Positions 16,662 to 25,354 of a stretch of DNA of 47,624 nt are shown here, piece by piece. The translations under genes and the position numbers were made by a program. Numbering within the stretch: the stretch's first letter is position 1; every line of letters begins with the position of its first letter. Origin of the DNA: Nitrospira sp. (GTDB lineage: Bacteria > Nitrospirota > Nitrospiria > Nitrospirales > Nitrospiraceae); contig JANDJL010000026.1 of NCBI GenBank assembly GCA_024330965.1, positions 1-47,624 on the forward strand. The letters run 5' to 3'. The notes below the pieces were generated by a model. It saw nothing but the letters and a program-made list of their open reading frames with translations. It ran no database searches and had not been told where the DNA came from.

Positions 16662-17429
16662 ATGACATTGACGAGAAGGGCGGGAGTGGGATTGGTGGGA
16701 GTCCTCTTGATGCTGGGCATGATGGGATCGTTGAGCTTTGCCGACCAGGGGCATGGGCAGAGGGGGCATGGAGGCCACGATCAGGATGAACAAGTAGATC
16801 ACAGCAGTCATTACATCACGCACCTGTTGAAACATGCGAAGGAGTTCGGCCTTGCACCAGAGCAGGTTGCCAAGCTCAAGGCCTTACAGTTGGACTTCAA
16901 ACGGACGGAGGCCCGACTCGAAGCTGAGCGAAAGATCGCAAAGCTGGAATTAGACGCACTGTTGGATGATGACAAGGCCGACCTTGCCGAGATTCAAACG
17001 AAAGTGGAGCAGCTCAAGAAAGCTGAAGGGGCCTGGCTCTTTGCGGCGGTCAAAAGCCGGCACGAGGCGATGGCTCTTTTGACCCCTGACCAACGGGAAA
17101 AAGACCGGGTCCATCGGGAACGGATGAAAAGCGAAGGCAAGGGACAGCGCAAAGGCAGCATGGGTAGCGGCATGATGGGTGGCATGGGTGGTGGCATGGG
17201 TGGACGAGGTGGTGGCATGGGAGGCGGCGGTATGAGCAGAGGGGGGCACTGTGGGTGTGGTGGTCATGATAGCGGCCAGTCTGGCGGTGGACACCAGTCT
17301 GAGATGAGCGGAATCAACCATGGAAGTCATGGGGAGCATGGAGGAGCAGAGGGCGGATCCCAGAGGGACTATGATGGTGGTGACCATGGGGGGGAGGCGA
17401 TCACCGGTGGGTCCACTCACGAACATTGA
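16662..17429 (+). CDS. Exported Spy/CpxP-like protein with Gly/His-rich tail
   Basis: A 255-residue protein with a signal peptide ending SFA, a His-rich linker (GQRGHGGHDQ), and a helical domain about residues 45-150 whose LLTPDQREK and LDALLDDDKADL pattern resembles the LTxxQ/CpxP/ZraP periplasmic chaperone-sensor group. The C-terminal ~100 residues are low complexity: repeated GMGGGMGG blocks, HCGCGGH, then several HG(S/G)H motifs, suggesting metal binding. The ATG at 16662 follows GGGGGAGGG; an upstream in-frame ATG-like start would precede the signal peptide. Envelope or metal stress is the likely context. Confidence 0.7.
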   Translation: MTLTRRAGVGLVGVLLMLGMMGSLSFADQGHGQRGHGGHDQDEQVDHSSHYITHLLKHAKEFGLAPEQVAKLKALQLDFKRTEARLEAERKIAKLELDALLDDDKADLAEIQTKVEQLKKAEGAWLFAAVKSRHEAMALLTPDQREKDRVHRERMKSEGKGQRKGSMGSGMMGGMGGGMGGRGGGMGGGGMSRGGHCGCGGHDSGQSGGGHQSEMSGINHGSHGEHGGAEGGSQRDYDGGDHGGEAITGGSTHEH

Positions 17430-17653
17430 GAGGAGTGTTGTGCAATAATCTGTGATGCAGCGGTGAAAAGACGATGAGAGCGGGAATCAATCCCATCAGC
17501 GGTGTCGTCTGCTGCTTGCGGGAGCAACGAGTCTCAAACGGCTGCTTGAGACGGAAGGCAGGATTAATGGCACTGACGGCCATCAGAGCAGACTCCCCCA
17601 CGATGAGATCGTTGTCTCCACGGCCGCGATCAATCTTTCAAGAGAGGGTAGGC

Positions 17654-18019
17654 ATGAAGCCACGGACCTTCGGCGTTCTGACAGTCGTACTGATCGCACT
17701 CTTGGGTGCTCCGATGCCTGCCATGCCGCAGCAGGGTGCTCTCAAGGAAGGCAAGGTGCTCTACGAGCGACATTGTGCCGGGTGTCACGGCATCGCCGGT
17801 GACGGGCTGGGGCCTGATATCAAAGATCTGATTGTGCCACCGGCGAATTTCCGGTCGCCCACGTCGCGAATCAAGACGGATATGGAACTGTATCTTGCGA
17901 TCAAGCATGGGGTTCTCTTCAGCCCCATGCACGCATGGGCGGATCGCTTGTCGGATCAAGAGATCTGGGATGTCTTGTCATATATCCGGATGTTGGCTCC
18001 ATTTGATGCGGTTGGTTGA
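17654..18019 (+). CDS. Small exported monoheme c-type cytochrome
   Basis: A 121-residue cytochrome with signal peptide (VLTVVLIALLGAPMPAMP), haem site CAGCHGIAGDGLGPD, and the Met-ligand/last-helix block SPMHAWADRLSDQEIWDVLSYIRML. This C-terminal block is very like that of the cytochrome at 2332-2712 (PMGAWQHALSDEEIWDVVAYLRTL), so the two are paralogues on either side of the Hyf-like operon. The ATG at 17654 follows GAGGGTAGG. The frame is open further upstream, but those residues are not signal-like. Confidence 0.87.
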   Translation: MKPRTFGVLTVVLIALLGAPMPAMPQQGALKEGKVLYERHCAGCHGIAGDGLGPDIKDLIVPPANFRSPTSRIKTDMELYLAIKHGVLFSPMHAWADRLSDQEIWDVLSYIRMLAPFDAVG

Positions 18020-18267
18020 GAGATCGGCAGGGTAGTGTAGGAGGGAGGGGTGTTTTGTCGAAAGCCGAAGTGAGAAAGAAAGAGGGTCTCAGAGGGTCTC
18101 GAGGAAGCCCACCGGACTATTGTCTTTTCTTCTTGTAGAAGGCGGGTAAAGTTTCGTTCAATAAAATAGCGAGCTCAAGAGACGAGGCAGTCGAGGGACA
18201 GGAAACAGAGAGCTGGGTTGGGGTGAGCGCTGTTGCACTTTAACGTAGTTAGAAAAGGAGGATTGCC

Positions 18268-18591
18268 ATGGCACGTTATGACAGCGAAGATTCGGGGGCA
18301 GGAACCGTACTCGCGTTTCTCGCCGGGGCGATTGTGGGGGCTGTCGCCGGCATCTTATTCGCGCCGAAGTCCGGACCGGAGACTCGACGGGCCATCAAAG
18401 ATTACGCTGAACAAACCGAGGAAGAGCTTCTTGAAAAAGCCAAGGAAGCCCGCGCCGCGCTTGATGAAGTGATCGAGCGGGGCAAACGATACGTGGCGGA
18501 AAAGAAAGCGGATGTCGAAGCGGCGGTCAAAGCCGGCCGGGATGCCATGAAGGCACGGATGGAAAAGGAAAAGAGCCATGGGGAGGGCTAG
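18268..18591 (+). CDS. YtxH domain protein
   Basis: A 107-residue protein: a glycine-rich transmembrane helix (VLAFLAGAIVGAVAGILFAP) followed by the YtxH hallmark KSGPETRRAIKDYAEQTEEE and then a long charged helix rich in Lys, Glu and Ala, probably a coiled coil. YtxH proteins are small membrane-anchored, stress-associated proteins without a defined activity. AAAAGGAGG precedes the ATG at seven bases. About 55 bases separate it from the disulfide reductase gene. Confidence 0.85.
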   Translation: MARYDSEDSGAGTVLAFLAGAIVGAVAGILFAPKSGPETRRAIKDYAEQTEEELLEKAKEARAALDEVIERGKRYVAEKKADVEAAVKAGRDAMKARMEKEKSHGEG

Positions 18592-18645
18592 GGTGTTGTG
18601 GCTCGGTTCCACCTGGCTGGTACGCTCTGGTGATGCGGGAACGTG

Positions 18646-20352
18646 ATGGCTCGCCGTCGCCTCATCATCGTCGGTGGAGTGGCCGGCGGCGCCACCGCGG
18701 CGGCCAGAGCGAGACGATTGTGTGAAGACTGCAAGATCATTCTTTTCGAACGGGGCCCGCACGTGTCCTTTGCCAACTGCGGACTACCCTATTTCGTCGG
18801 CGGTGAGATCGCTGAGCCGGACAGTCTGCTGATCCAGACACCGGCGAGCCTCAAGGCTCGGTTCGATTTGGATGTGCGGGTCAAGACGGAAATCGTCCGG
18901 ATCGACCGGACGGCCCGTCTTGTTCATGCGCGGGAAGTGGAGACCGGCCGCGAGTATGACGAAACGTATGACGCGCTGATTCTCTCCACGGGCGCGTCGC
19001 CCCTTAAACCGCTGCTTCCGGGCATTGATCGGCCCGGTCATTTCATGCTGCGGAACATTCCCGACGTGGAACGGATCATGGCCTGGTCGAGCGAGTGTGG
19101 TCGGTGTCGCGCCGTTGTGGTGGGGGGTGGGTATATCGGTCTGGAGATGGCCGAACAGTTGCGGCGCCGTGGCTACGAGGTAACGGTGGTCGAAGCCCAA
19201 TCCCAGGTGATGGCCCCGCTTGATCCGGAAATGGCAGCCTGGCTGCACCGAGAGCTGCGCATGAACGGCGTCTCGCTGTATGTGAACGATCCGGTCGTGT
19301 CGTTCGAGCCTCCCTCGGGAAGAGAGCCGGCGAAATCCTCCATCGTGGTGCTGAAGAGCGGCCGCCGATTGCCGGCGGATACGGTTGTGCTCAGCATGGG
19401 GGTGAAACCGGAGGTCACGCTGGCGAAAGAAGCCGGCTTGGAGATTGGCAAGTTAGGCGGTGTCCGAGTCAACGAGCATCTCCAAACCAGCGATCCCCAC
19501 ATCTGGGCTGTGGGTGATGCGATCGAGGTCCGTGACGGTGTCACAGGACAATGGGCATTGATTCCGCTGGCTGGGCCGGCGAATCGGCAGGGACGTATCG
19601 CCGCCGATCATATTCTGGGTCGTCCCGCTCGATACGACTCGACACTCGGCACCTCCATTCTGCGGCTCTTCACGCTGACTGCCGCCTGCACGGGAGCCAA
19701 TGAAAAGGCGCTCCGCGCCGCTGCTATCCCTTTTGAAGTTGTGCACCTGCATCCCGGGTCCCACGCGGGCTACTATCCAGGTGCCGAGCCCATCGCCATG
19801 AAAATTCTGTTCTCGCCGGAGACGGGGAAACTGCTCGGCGCCCAGGCGGTAGGGCATGAAGGTGTGGATAAGCGGATCGATGTGTTGGCGACGGCGATAA
19901 AAGCCGGCATGACGGTTCACGATCTGGTCGATCTGGAGTTGGCCTATGCGCCTCCCTATGGGTCGGCCAAGGATCCAGTCAATGTGGCGGGCATGGTCGC
20001 GCAGAACGTTGTAAGAGGAGATGTCACACTTGCCCAATGGCATGAGATAGCCTTGCTTGATCCCCGTACAACCTTCTTGCTGGATGTCCGCCGAGAGGAT
20101 GAGTGGGTGCAGGGGGCGATCCCCGGTGCGTCGCATATTCCTTTGGATGAGCTGCGGAATCGTCTGGATGAATTGCCGCGCAATCGTGAGATCATCGTCT
20201 ATTGTCAAACGGGGCAACGGTCGTACATTGCGGCCCGTCTACTGCGCCAGCAGGGTTTTCGCGTGAAAAACTTGACGGGATCGTACCGGACCTGGGATGC
20301 AGCTCGATGGCTTTCAGAGCAACGAAGGCCGGAGGTTGAAGGATCAGAGTAG
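18646..20352 (+). CDS. CoA-disulfide reductase-rhodanese fusion (FAD, NAD(P)H)
   Basis: A 568-residue flavoprotein. Residues ~1-450: FAD-binding [19 protein letters not shown], the single redox Cys in [13 protein letters not shown] (as in CoA-disulfide reductases and Nox/Npsr enzymes), NAD(P)-binding [17 protein letters not shown], and the second FAD motif [10 protein letters not shown]. Residues ~460-560 form a rhodanese domain with active-site loop VYCQTGQRS. Known CoADR-RHD fusions reduce CoA disulfide, CoA-polysulfide or persulfide using NAD(P)H. This gives a sulfur-handling enzyme near the DsrE/TsdA group. The second ATG (18646) is used; a GTG one codon earlier is equally possible. Confidence 0.88.
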   Translation: MARRRLIIVGGVAGGATAAARARRLCEDCKIILFERGPHVSFANCGLPYFVGGEIAEPDSLLIQTPASLKARFDLDVRVKTEIVRIDRTARLVHAREVETGREYDETYDALILSTGASPLKPLLPGIDRPGHFMLRNIPDVERIMAWSSECGRCRAVVVGGGYIGLEMAEQLRRRGYEVTVVEAQSQVMAPLDPEMAAWLHRELRMNGVSLYVNDPVVSFEPPSGREPAKSSIVVLKSGRRLPADTVVLSMGVKPEVTLAKEAGLEIGKLGGVRVNEHLQTSDPHIWAVGDAIEVRDGVTGQWALIPLAGPANRQGRIAADHILGRPARYDSTLGTSILRLFTLTAACTGANEKALRAAAIPFEVVHLHPGSHAGYYPGAEPIAMKILFSPETGKLLGAQAVGHEGVDKRIDVLATAIKAGMTVHDLVDLELAYAPPYGSAKDPVNVAGMVAQNVVRGDVTLAQWHEIALLDPRTTFLLDVRREDEWVQGAIPGASHIPLDELRNRLDELPRNREIIVYCQTGQRSYIAARLLRQQGFRVKNLTGSYRTWDAARWLSEQRRPEVEGSE

Positions 20353-20366
20353 GAGACAGCGGAGGT

Positions 20367-21299
20367 ATGGAATTTAAAGATTATTACAAAATTCTCGGTG
20401 TCGAACGGACCGCGACCGCCGACGAGATCAAGAAAGCCTATCGCAAACTCGCTCGGACGTATCATCCCGATGTCAATAAGGCGTCCGGTGCGGAAGCCAA
20501 GTTCAAGGAGATCAGCGAGGCCTATGAAGTGCTTAGCGATCCTCAAAAGCGGGCGGCCTACGATCAATTGGGCACGCGCTGGCAGGCAGGACAGGAATTC
20601 ACGCCGCCGCCGGATTGGGCTGCGGGATTCGAATTTTCTCCCGGCCGATTTTCGACGGCGGACGCCGCCGACTTCAGCGACTTCTTTGCGAGCCTCTTCG
20701 GCGATTTCGCCCGCCGTGCTGGTGCAGGACGTGGCCGTGGCGAGGATCGGCATGCGCAAATCGTCATTCCGCTCGAAGACGCGTTTCAGGGGGCGACCCG
20801 TACCATCACGCTGCGTCTTCCGGAGTGGGACGCTCAGGGGCGAGTGTCGCTGCGCGAGCATACGCTCAAGGTCAGGATTCCTAAAGGCATTCGCGAGGGG
20901 CAACTGATCCGGCTGGCCGGCCAAGGTGGGGCAGGGACGGGGGGCGCGCCGCGTGGGGATCTGTATCTGGAAGTGCGGTTCGACCCCCATTCTTTGTATC
21001 GAGTCGAGGGGCATGATCTTGCGCTGACGTTGCCGATTGCGCCCTGGGAAGCGGCGCTGGGGGCGACGGTCAAGGCGCCGACCCCGACCGGGGTGGTGGA
21101 GGTGAAGATTCCTCCGGGGTCACGGAGTGGACAGAAGCTGCGGCTCAAGGGGCGGGGGATTCCCAGTGAGCCGCCGGGGGATTTGTATCTGGTGTTGGAG
21201 GTGGTGTTGCCGCCGGCGCAGACACATCGCGCTCGGGAGCTTTACCAGACGATGGCGCGAGAACTGGCCTTCAACCCTCGACAGAACCTTGGGGTGTGA
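20367..21299 (+). CDS. cbpA: CbpA-type DnaJ co-chaperone
   Basis: A 310-residue J-domain protein. The N-terminal J domain has [20 protein letters not shown] and the HPD motif in [11 protein letters not shown] Gly/Phe region follows (about 75-125), then the C-terminal beta domains with [20 protein letters not shown] and [19 protein letters not shown]. There is no CxxCxGxG zinc region, so it is the CbpA rather than the DnaJ type. It stimulates DnaK and can bind nucleoid DNA. It is followed 12 bases later by the CbpM modulator gene, the classic pair. Confidence 0.93.
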   Translation: MEFKDYYKILGVERTATADEIKKAYRKLARTYHPDVNKASGAEAKFKEISEAYEVLSDPQKRAAYDQLGTRWQAGQEFTPPPDWAAGFEFSPGRFSTADAADFSDFFASLFGDFARRAGAGRGRGEDRHAQIVIPLEDAFQGATRTITLRLPEWDAQGRVSLREHTLKVRIPKGIREGQLIRLAGQGGAGTGGAPRGDLYLEVRFDPHSLYRVEGHDLALTLPIAPWEAALGATVKAPTPTGVVEVKIPPGSRSGQKLRLKGRGIPSEPPGDLYLVLEVVLPPAQTHRARELYQTMARELAFNPRQNLGV

Positions 21300-21311
21300 G
21301 GAGGTGCGAGC

Positions 21312-21629
21312 ATGAATGATGATGTATTGATGGGCAGTCTCGTGGGGCAGGAAGAGGTCCTCACGGTCGAAGAACTCGCGCGGGCCTGTCATGCCGAGGT
21401 TCGGTGGGTTGCCGAATTGATCGAGGTCGGCATTCTGGCGCAGCGGGGGCACGATCAAGCGAGTTGGCGGTTCTGCGCAGCCGACCTGGTTTGTGCTCGA
21501 CGGGCCGCTCGTCTCCAGCGGGATTTTGAGGCCAGCATCGAAACGGTCGCCGTAATGCTGGATCTCTTGAACGAGATCGATCGCCTCCGCGGGCGGCTTC
21601 GAAGAGCCGGACTGGATGCTGATGTCTGA
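21312..21629 (+). CDS. cbpM: CbpM-like modulator of CbpA (MerR-like helix-turn-helix)
   Basis: A 105-residue protein starting with EEVLTVEELARACHAEVRWV, a MerR-type helix-turn-helix, then LIEVGIL and a C-terminal helix MLDLLNEIDRLRGRLR. CbpM proteins bind the J domain of CbpA and block its activity. GTGAGGAGG sits upstream of the ATG. Its last codons overlap the start of the thioredoxin gene, indicating tight coupling of cbpA-cbpM-trxC. Confidence 0.88.
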   Translation: MNDDVLMGSLVGQEEVLTVEELARACHAEVRWVAELIEVGILAQRGHDQASWRFCAADLVCARRAARLQRDFEASIETVAVMLDLLNEIDRLRGRLRRAGLDADV

Positions 21630-22062
21630 GTCAGTCCACATCGTCTGTCCCCATTGCCGGAGCGTCAATCGCGTGCCGGGAACCCGCCTGAGTGAGGGGC
21701 CCAAGTGCGGCCACTGTCATGAGTCGCTCTTTACCGGACAGCCGATCACGTTAACGACGGACAATTTTGATGTGCACGCGACACGCAACGACGTCCCGTT
21801 GGTCGTGGACTTCTGGGCATCCTGGTGCGGTCCGTGCCGCATGATGGCGCCGGCATTCGAACAGGCGGCCAAGCTTCTAGAGCCGCACGTTCGTCTGGCC
21901 AAGGTGAACACCGAAAATGAGCACACGTTGGCAGCCCGCTTCGGGATAACCAGTATCCCGACCGTGCTCATTCTTCACAGAGGGCGGGAGGTGGCACGGC
22001 AGCCTGGTGCTCTGGGTCTGCACGACATCGTGCGCTGGGTCCGCCCCCCATATCTGAGATGA
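21622..22062 (+). CDS. trxC: Thioredoxin 2 (TrxC) with N-terminal zinc ribbon
   Basis: A 146-residue protein: N-terminal zinc ribbon VCPHCRSVNRVP with KCGHCHESLF (four Cys), then a thioredoxin domain with active site WASWCGPCRMMAP and the cis-Pro loop GITSIPTVLI. This is the TrxC (thioredoxin 2) architecture, a cytosolic disulfide reductase linked to oxidative stress. It overlaps the end of cbpM. An ATG two codons upstream at 21616 is an alternative start. It could also serve the thioredoxin-dependent ArsC further along, which is inference. Confidence 0.92.
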   Translation: MSESVHIVCPHCRSVNRVPGTRLSEGPKCGHCHESLFTGQPITLTTDNFDVHATRNDVPLVVDFWASWCGPCRMMAPAFEQAAKLLEPHVRLAKVNTENEHTLAARFGITSIPTVLILHRGREVARQPGALGLHDIVRWVRPPYLR

Positions 22063-22153
22063 ACCGCGCAATTGTGTAGGATGTAGATCAGGACAGATCA
22101 GCCCGAGGGGCAGCCAGGATGAGGTTGTTGAAACCGTTATCGGAATCCAATTA

Positions 22154-23923
22154 ATGGTACGGCTTTCGAACAATGCGCTCCGGGTACTGCAGGCGCGCTA
22201 TCTCCGCCGCGACGCAGAGCGGCATATCCTCGAAACCCCTGAGGATATGTTTGGACGGGTGGCGGACGCCATCGCTCAGGCTGAAGCGGTGTTCGGTCAT
22301 CCAGATCAAGTCCCATCTTGGCGCGATGAGTTTTACCAATTGATGACATCTCTGATCTTCCTGCCGAACAGTCCCACTCTCATGAATGCGCCCACCGGAC
22401 AGCTCAGCGCCTGCTTCGTGCTGCCCGTCGAGGATTCCATCGAGGACATTTTTAAGGCCGTCACGGAGATGGCCTTGGTGCAACGCTCCGGCGGCGGGAC
22501 CGGGTTTTCGTTTTCCCATTTGCGGCCCAAGGGCGACTTCGTGGCGTCCACAGGCGGGGAGGCTTCAGGCCCCGTGTCCTTTATGAAGATGTTCGACTGC
22601 GCTACCGAACATATCAAGCGCGGCGGCCGGCGGCGTGGTGCCAATATGGGCATCTTGCGCGTGGACCATCCGGACATTATGGAGTTCATTACCGCCAAGC
22701 TGGATGGAGTCAGTTTAAGAAATTTCAATCTGTCGGTCGGGGTGACGGATGTGTTTATGGAAGCGGTGCGTCAAGGAACCTCCTACGACCTCGTCCATCC
22801 GAAAACAGGACGGCCGGTCGGACGGCTGAATGCCCAAGAGGCCTTCGAGACGATTACGGACGCCGCCTGGCGGACAGGCGATCCCGGTTTGCTTTTTCTG
22901 GATGCGATCAACCGGGCCAATCCCACGCCACATCTTGGCACTATCGAGGCGACCAATCCCTGCGGGGAGGTTCCGCTGCTGCCCTATGAATCATGCAATC
23001 TCGGCTCTCTCAATGTCGCGATTCTGGTTTCCGAACGAGGTGGGCGCTCGGTAGTGGACTGGGAGCGCTTACGAGCCGGCGTTCGGCTGGCGGTGCGTTT
23101 CCTTGACAACGTGATCGAAGTAAATCACTACCCGACCCCCGATACCGCACGCATGGCGCGGGGCAACCGCAAGATCGGCCTCGGTGTGATGGGCTTCGCG
23201 GACCTGCTGATCAGGTTAGGTCTGTCCTATGATTCCGATCAAGCGGTCGAGCTGGCGGAGCAACTCATGCACACGATCGCCGACGAAGCACGGGCCACAT
23301 CGCAGAAACTGGCTGAGGAGCGGGGGGTCTTCCCCAATTGGAGGGGGAGCATCTACGAGCATCAGGGACTGCGGGTCCGCAATGCGACATGTACGGCCAT
23401 CGCGCCGACTGGCACGATCAGTATCATCGCCGGAACCAGTGCCAGCATCGAGCCGCTGTTCGCGCTGGCCTATCGGCGTCGCCACACCATGGGCGGCGAG
23501 AGCCTGACGGAACTGAACGGACTGTTGCTCGACTATTGTGCCCACCATGGGTTGAACACAGAGAAGGTAATCGCAGAAGTGTACAAGAGTGGCCGTTTGG
23601 CCGGTGTGGCTGGTGTACCAGATGAGGCGACCCGCCTGTTTGTGACCGCCTTGGACATTCCGGTTGAGCGGCATCTGCAGATGCAGGCGGCCTTCCAGCG
23701 TCACGTGGACAATTCCGTCTCGAAAACGATCAATCTTCCGCAGGAGGCGACGTCGGCGGATGTGGCACGGGCGTATCGGCGGGCCTGGGAACTTGGGCTG
23801 AAAGGTGTGACGATCTATCGCTATGGCAGTAAGGACACGCAGGTGCTGGAACTCGGGGTCGGAGAGGAAGCCTTTCACTACGACCATGCCCCCACATGCG
23901 ATCCTCAGGAGTGCCGCTTGTGA
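22154..23923 (+). CDS. nrdJ: Class II (adenosylcobalamin-dependent) ribonucleoside reductase
   Basis: A 589-residue NrdJ. Class II hallmarks in order: RVLQARYLRRDAE at the N-terminus, FLPNSPTLMNAPTG with SACFVLPVEDS, QRSGGGTGFSFSHLRPKG, HIKRGGRRRGANMGIL, ATNPCGEVPLLPYESCNLGS (catalytic Cys and Glu), and IAPTGTISIIAGTSASIEPL. The C-terminus ends CDPQEC, the redox Cys pair reduced by thioredoxin; the preceding trxC could supply it. It makes deoxyribonucleotides without oxygen and needs B12. At 589 residues it is shorter than many class II enzymes but has all core motifs. A short N-terminal-like fragment recurs at 30166-30219. Confidence 0.94.
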   Translation: MVRLSNNALRVLQARYLRRDAERHILETPEDMFGRVADAIAQAEAVFGHPDQVPSWRDEFYQLMTSLIFLPNSPTLMNAPTGQLSACFVLPVEDSIEDIFKAVTEMALVQRSGGGTGFSFSHLRPKGDFVASTGGEASGPVSFMKMFDCATEHIKRGGRRRGANMGILRVDHPDIMEFITAKLDGVSLRNFNLSVGVTDVFMEAVRQGTSYDLVHPKTGRPVGRLNAQEAFETITDAAWRTGDPGLLFLDAINRANPTPHLGTIEATNPCGEVPLLPYESCNLGSLNVAILVSERGGRSVVDWERLRAGVRLAVRFLDNVIEVNHYPTPDTARMARGNRKIGLGVMGFADLLIRLGLSYDSDQAVELAEQLMHTIADEARATSQKLAEERGVFPNWRGSIYEHQGLRVRNATCTAIAPTGTISIIAGTSASIEPLFALAYRRRHTMGGESLTELNGLLLDYCAHHGLNTEKVIAEVYKSGRLAGVAGVPDEATRLFVTALDIPVERHLQMQAAFQRHVDNSVSKTINLPQEATSADVARAYRRAWELGLKGVTIYRYGSKDTQVLELGVGEEAFHYDHAPTCDPQECRL

Positions 23924-24251
23924 TTGAGAACGATCCGGCTTCGCGCCTCCTCTCATGGCACTGAACAGAATACGGAGTTCTGTCGCACTGGTGGAATGGG
24001 TGGATGCCTCTCACCACGCCCTCCGGAGGAAGTTGCGTTCGCGCAGCCGGTCTTTCGCCGCCGGCTCGATCTGAGCGCCAGCCTGTTGCCTTTCTAGAGA
24101 TGTGCGCGGTCGCCCATCTTCTGGCGGTCCAGGTTGCGTTCGACACTGTTATCCGTGAGGGATGACGTGCGGAAGGTCCACACCAGGGAACAGGCTTTGG
24201 CTGTGGGGCGAGTGGGACAAAAGGGGAAATGAGAAGGGCGGGCGAGATGGA
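23924..24251. other. No convincing gene; convergent intergenic region
   Basis: This lies between nrdJ and the opposing ZIP transporter gene. Frames across it lack start signals and recognisable motifs on both strands. No clear terminator hairpin was found by eye. Confidence 0.45.
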
Positions 24252-24998
24252 TCAGCCGTGCTGCCTGTGCAGAAAGAAAATCGTGGCGATGCCGAGAATG
24301 ATGACGAGGAAGTGGGGGAAACCGATCGCCGGCCGCAATCGCTCATGGAGGCTGGGGATGAGATCGGCCAGCCCGATATACAGGAACCCCGCAGCCGAGA
24401 GCGACAGGACATATGGGGTGGCGGCCTCGAGCCAGTCTAGTGCGACCAACCCCAGCACCGCACCCGGGAAGGTGGCACTCCCGGACAAGAGGTTCCACCA
24501 GAAGGCTTGCTTCCGGCTGAATCCTCGGTCGAGGAGAATCGCAAAATCTCCGACTTCCTGCGGCACTTCATGGGCGATTACGGCCAGGCCGGTGGCCATG
24601 CCGATCGGGATAGAGGAGAGGAACGCCGCGGCGAGCACGATGCCGTCCACGAAGTTGTGCAGGGCGTCTCCGAGGAGGATCAACGGACCTGTGGCGACAT
24701 GCACATCACAGTGCCCCATGACATGGCAATGGCGCCAGATCATCCATCGTTCGAGCAGGAAGAACAAGACCAATCCCATCAGCATGATCGTCAGGATCGG
24801 CTCAACACCGGCTTCCTCGATCGCATGGGGCAGGAGTTCCAGGAGCGCGGATGCGAGCAAGGTGCCGGTGGCGAAGCAGATAAGATAGGGCAAGACCTTC
24901 TGCCGCAGCTCTTTGCGGGCCAACAGGAAGAGGGCGGCAGCGCTGATCGCGCCCACACTGGAAAGAAAACAGAAGGTCAGTACCCAGACGACCGGCAC
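24252..24998 (-). CDS. ZIP family divalent metal transporter
   Basis: A 248-residue membrane protein of about eight helices. It has the ZIP metal-binding helices HNFVDGIVLAAAF and VIAHEVPQEVGDFAILL, the HxxxD and HExxxE motifs that line the zinc/iron pathway. A His-rich loop HCHVMGHCDVH lies between helices three and four, as in many ZIP proteins. It probably imports zinc, iron or manganese into the cytoplasm. It is the only gene on the minus strand between nrdJ and nifJ. Confidence 0.9.
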   Translation of the reverse strand: MPVVWVLTFCFLSSVGAISAAALFLLARKELRQKVLPYLICFATGTLLASALLELLPHAIEEAGVEPILTIMLMGLVLFFLLERWMIWRHCHVMGHCDVHVATGPLILLGDALHNFVDGIVLAAAFLSSIPIGMATGLAVIAHEVPQEVGDFAILLDRGFSRKQAFWWNLLSGSATFPGAVLGLVALDWLEAATPYVLSLSAAGFLYIGLADLIPSLHERLRPAIGFPHFLVIILGIATIFFLHRQHG

Positions 24999-25354
24999 AG
25001 GAACCTCATGCTTCCGGTGGGCCGAGAGGACGTGAAGCTCAACTCATGGCGGTATGGCAGTTGGGCCTCATGATCGCCTGCATGAGCGGCAGATGATGCG
25101 GGGTTATACCATCTTCCCCTCAAGGAATCACGCGGGCAGGCGCTCTTCCATCTCGTTTGGGTCGCCACGGAGTTGTTCCCATTCCTGAGATGGCGTATGT
25201 TCTCCAATCGTGCGTGTCCCGACCTTGAATATCCTCTACGAAGGGGCGGCGCAGCGGGGAAAACAGGGATGGTGGCTGGCTTCCATCGTCAGTGCAATGT
25301 TCGATGGTCCCTCTCGGACCAAGCGCAAGAGTCGTATGGGTGAGTGCAAGACCA
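24999..25354. other. Divergent intergenic region between ZIP and NifJ genes
   Basis: About 355 bases with no supported gene. The nifJ-proximal end contains GGGTGAG ahead of the chosen ATG. No inverted-repeat operator strong enough to name was found by eye. Confidence 0.4.

Noticed and set aside
23730..24146. Minus-strand ORF overlapping the 3' end of nrdJ
   Set aside because: Shadow of nrdJ in its first half, with Arg/Pro-rich composition and no motif in the second half.
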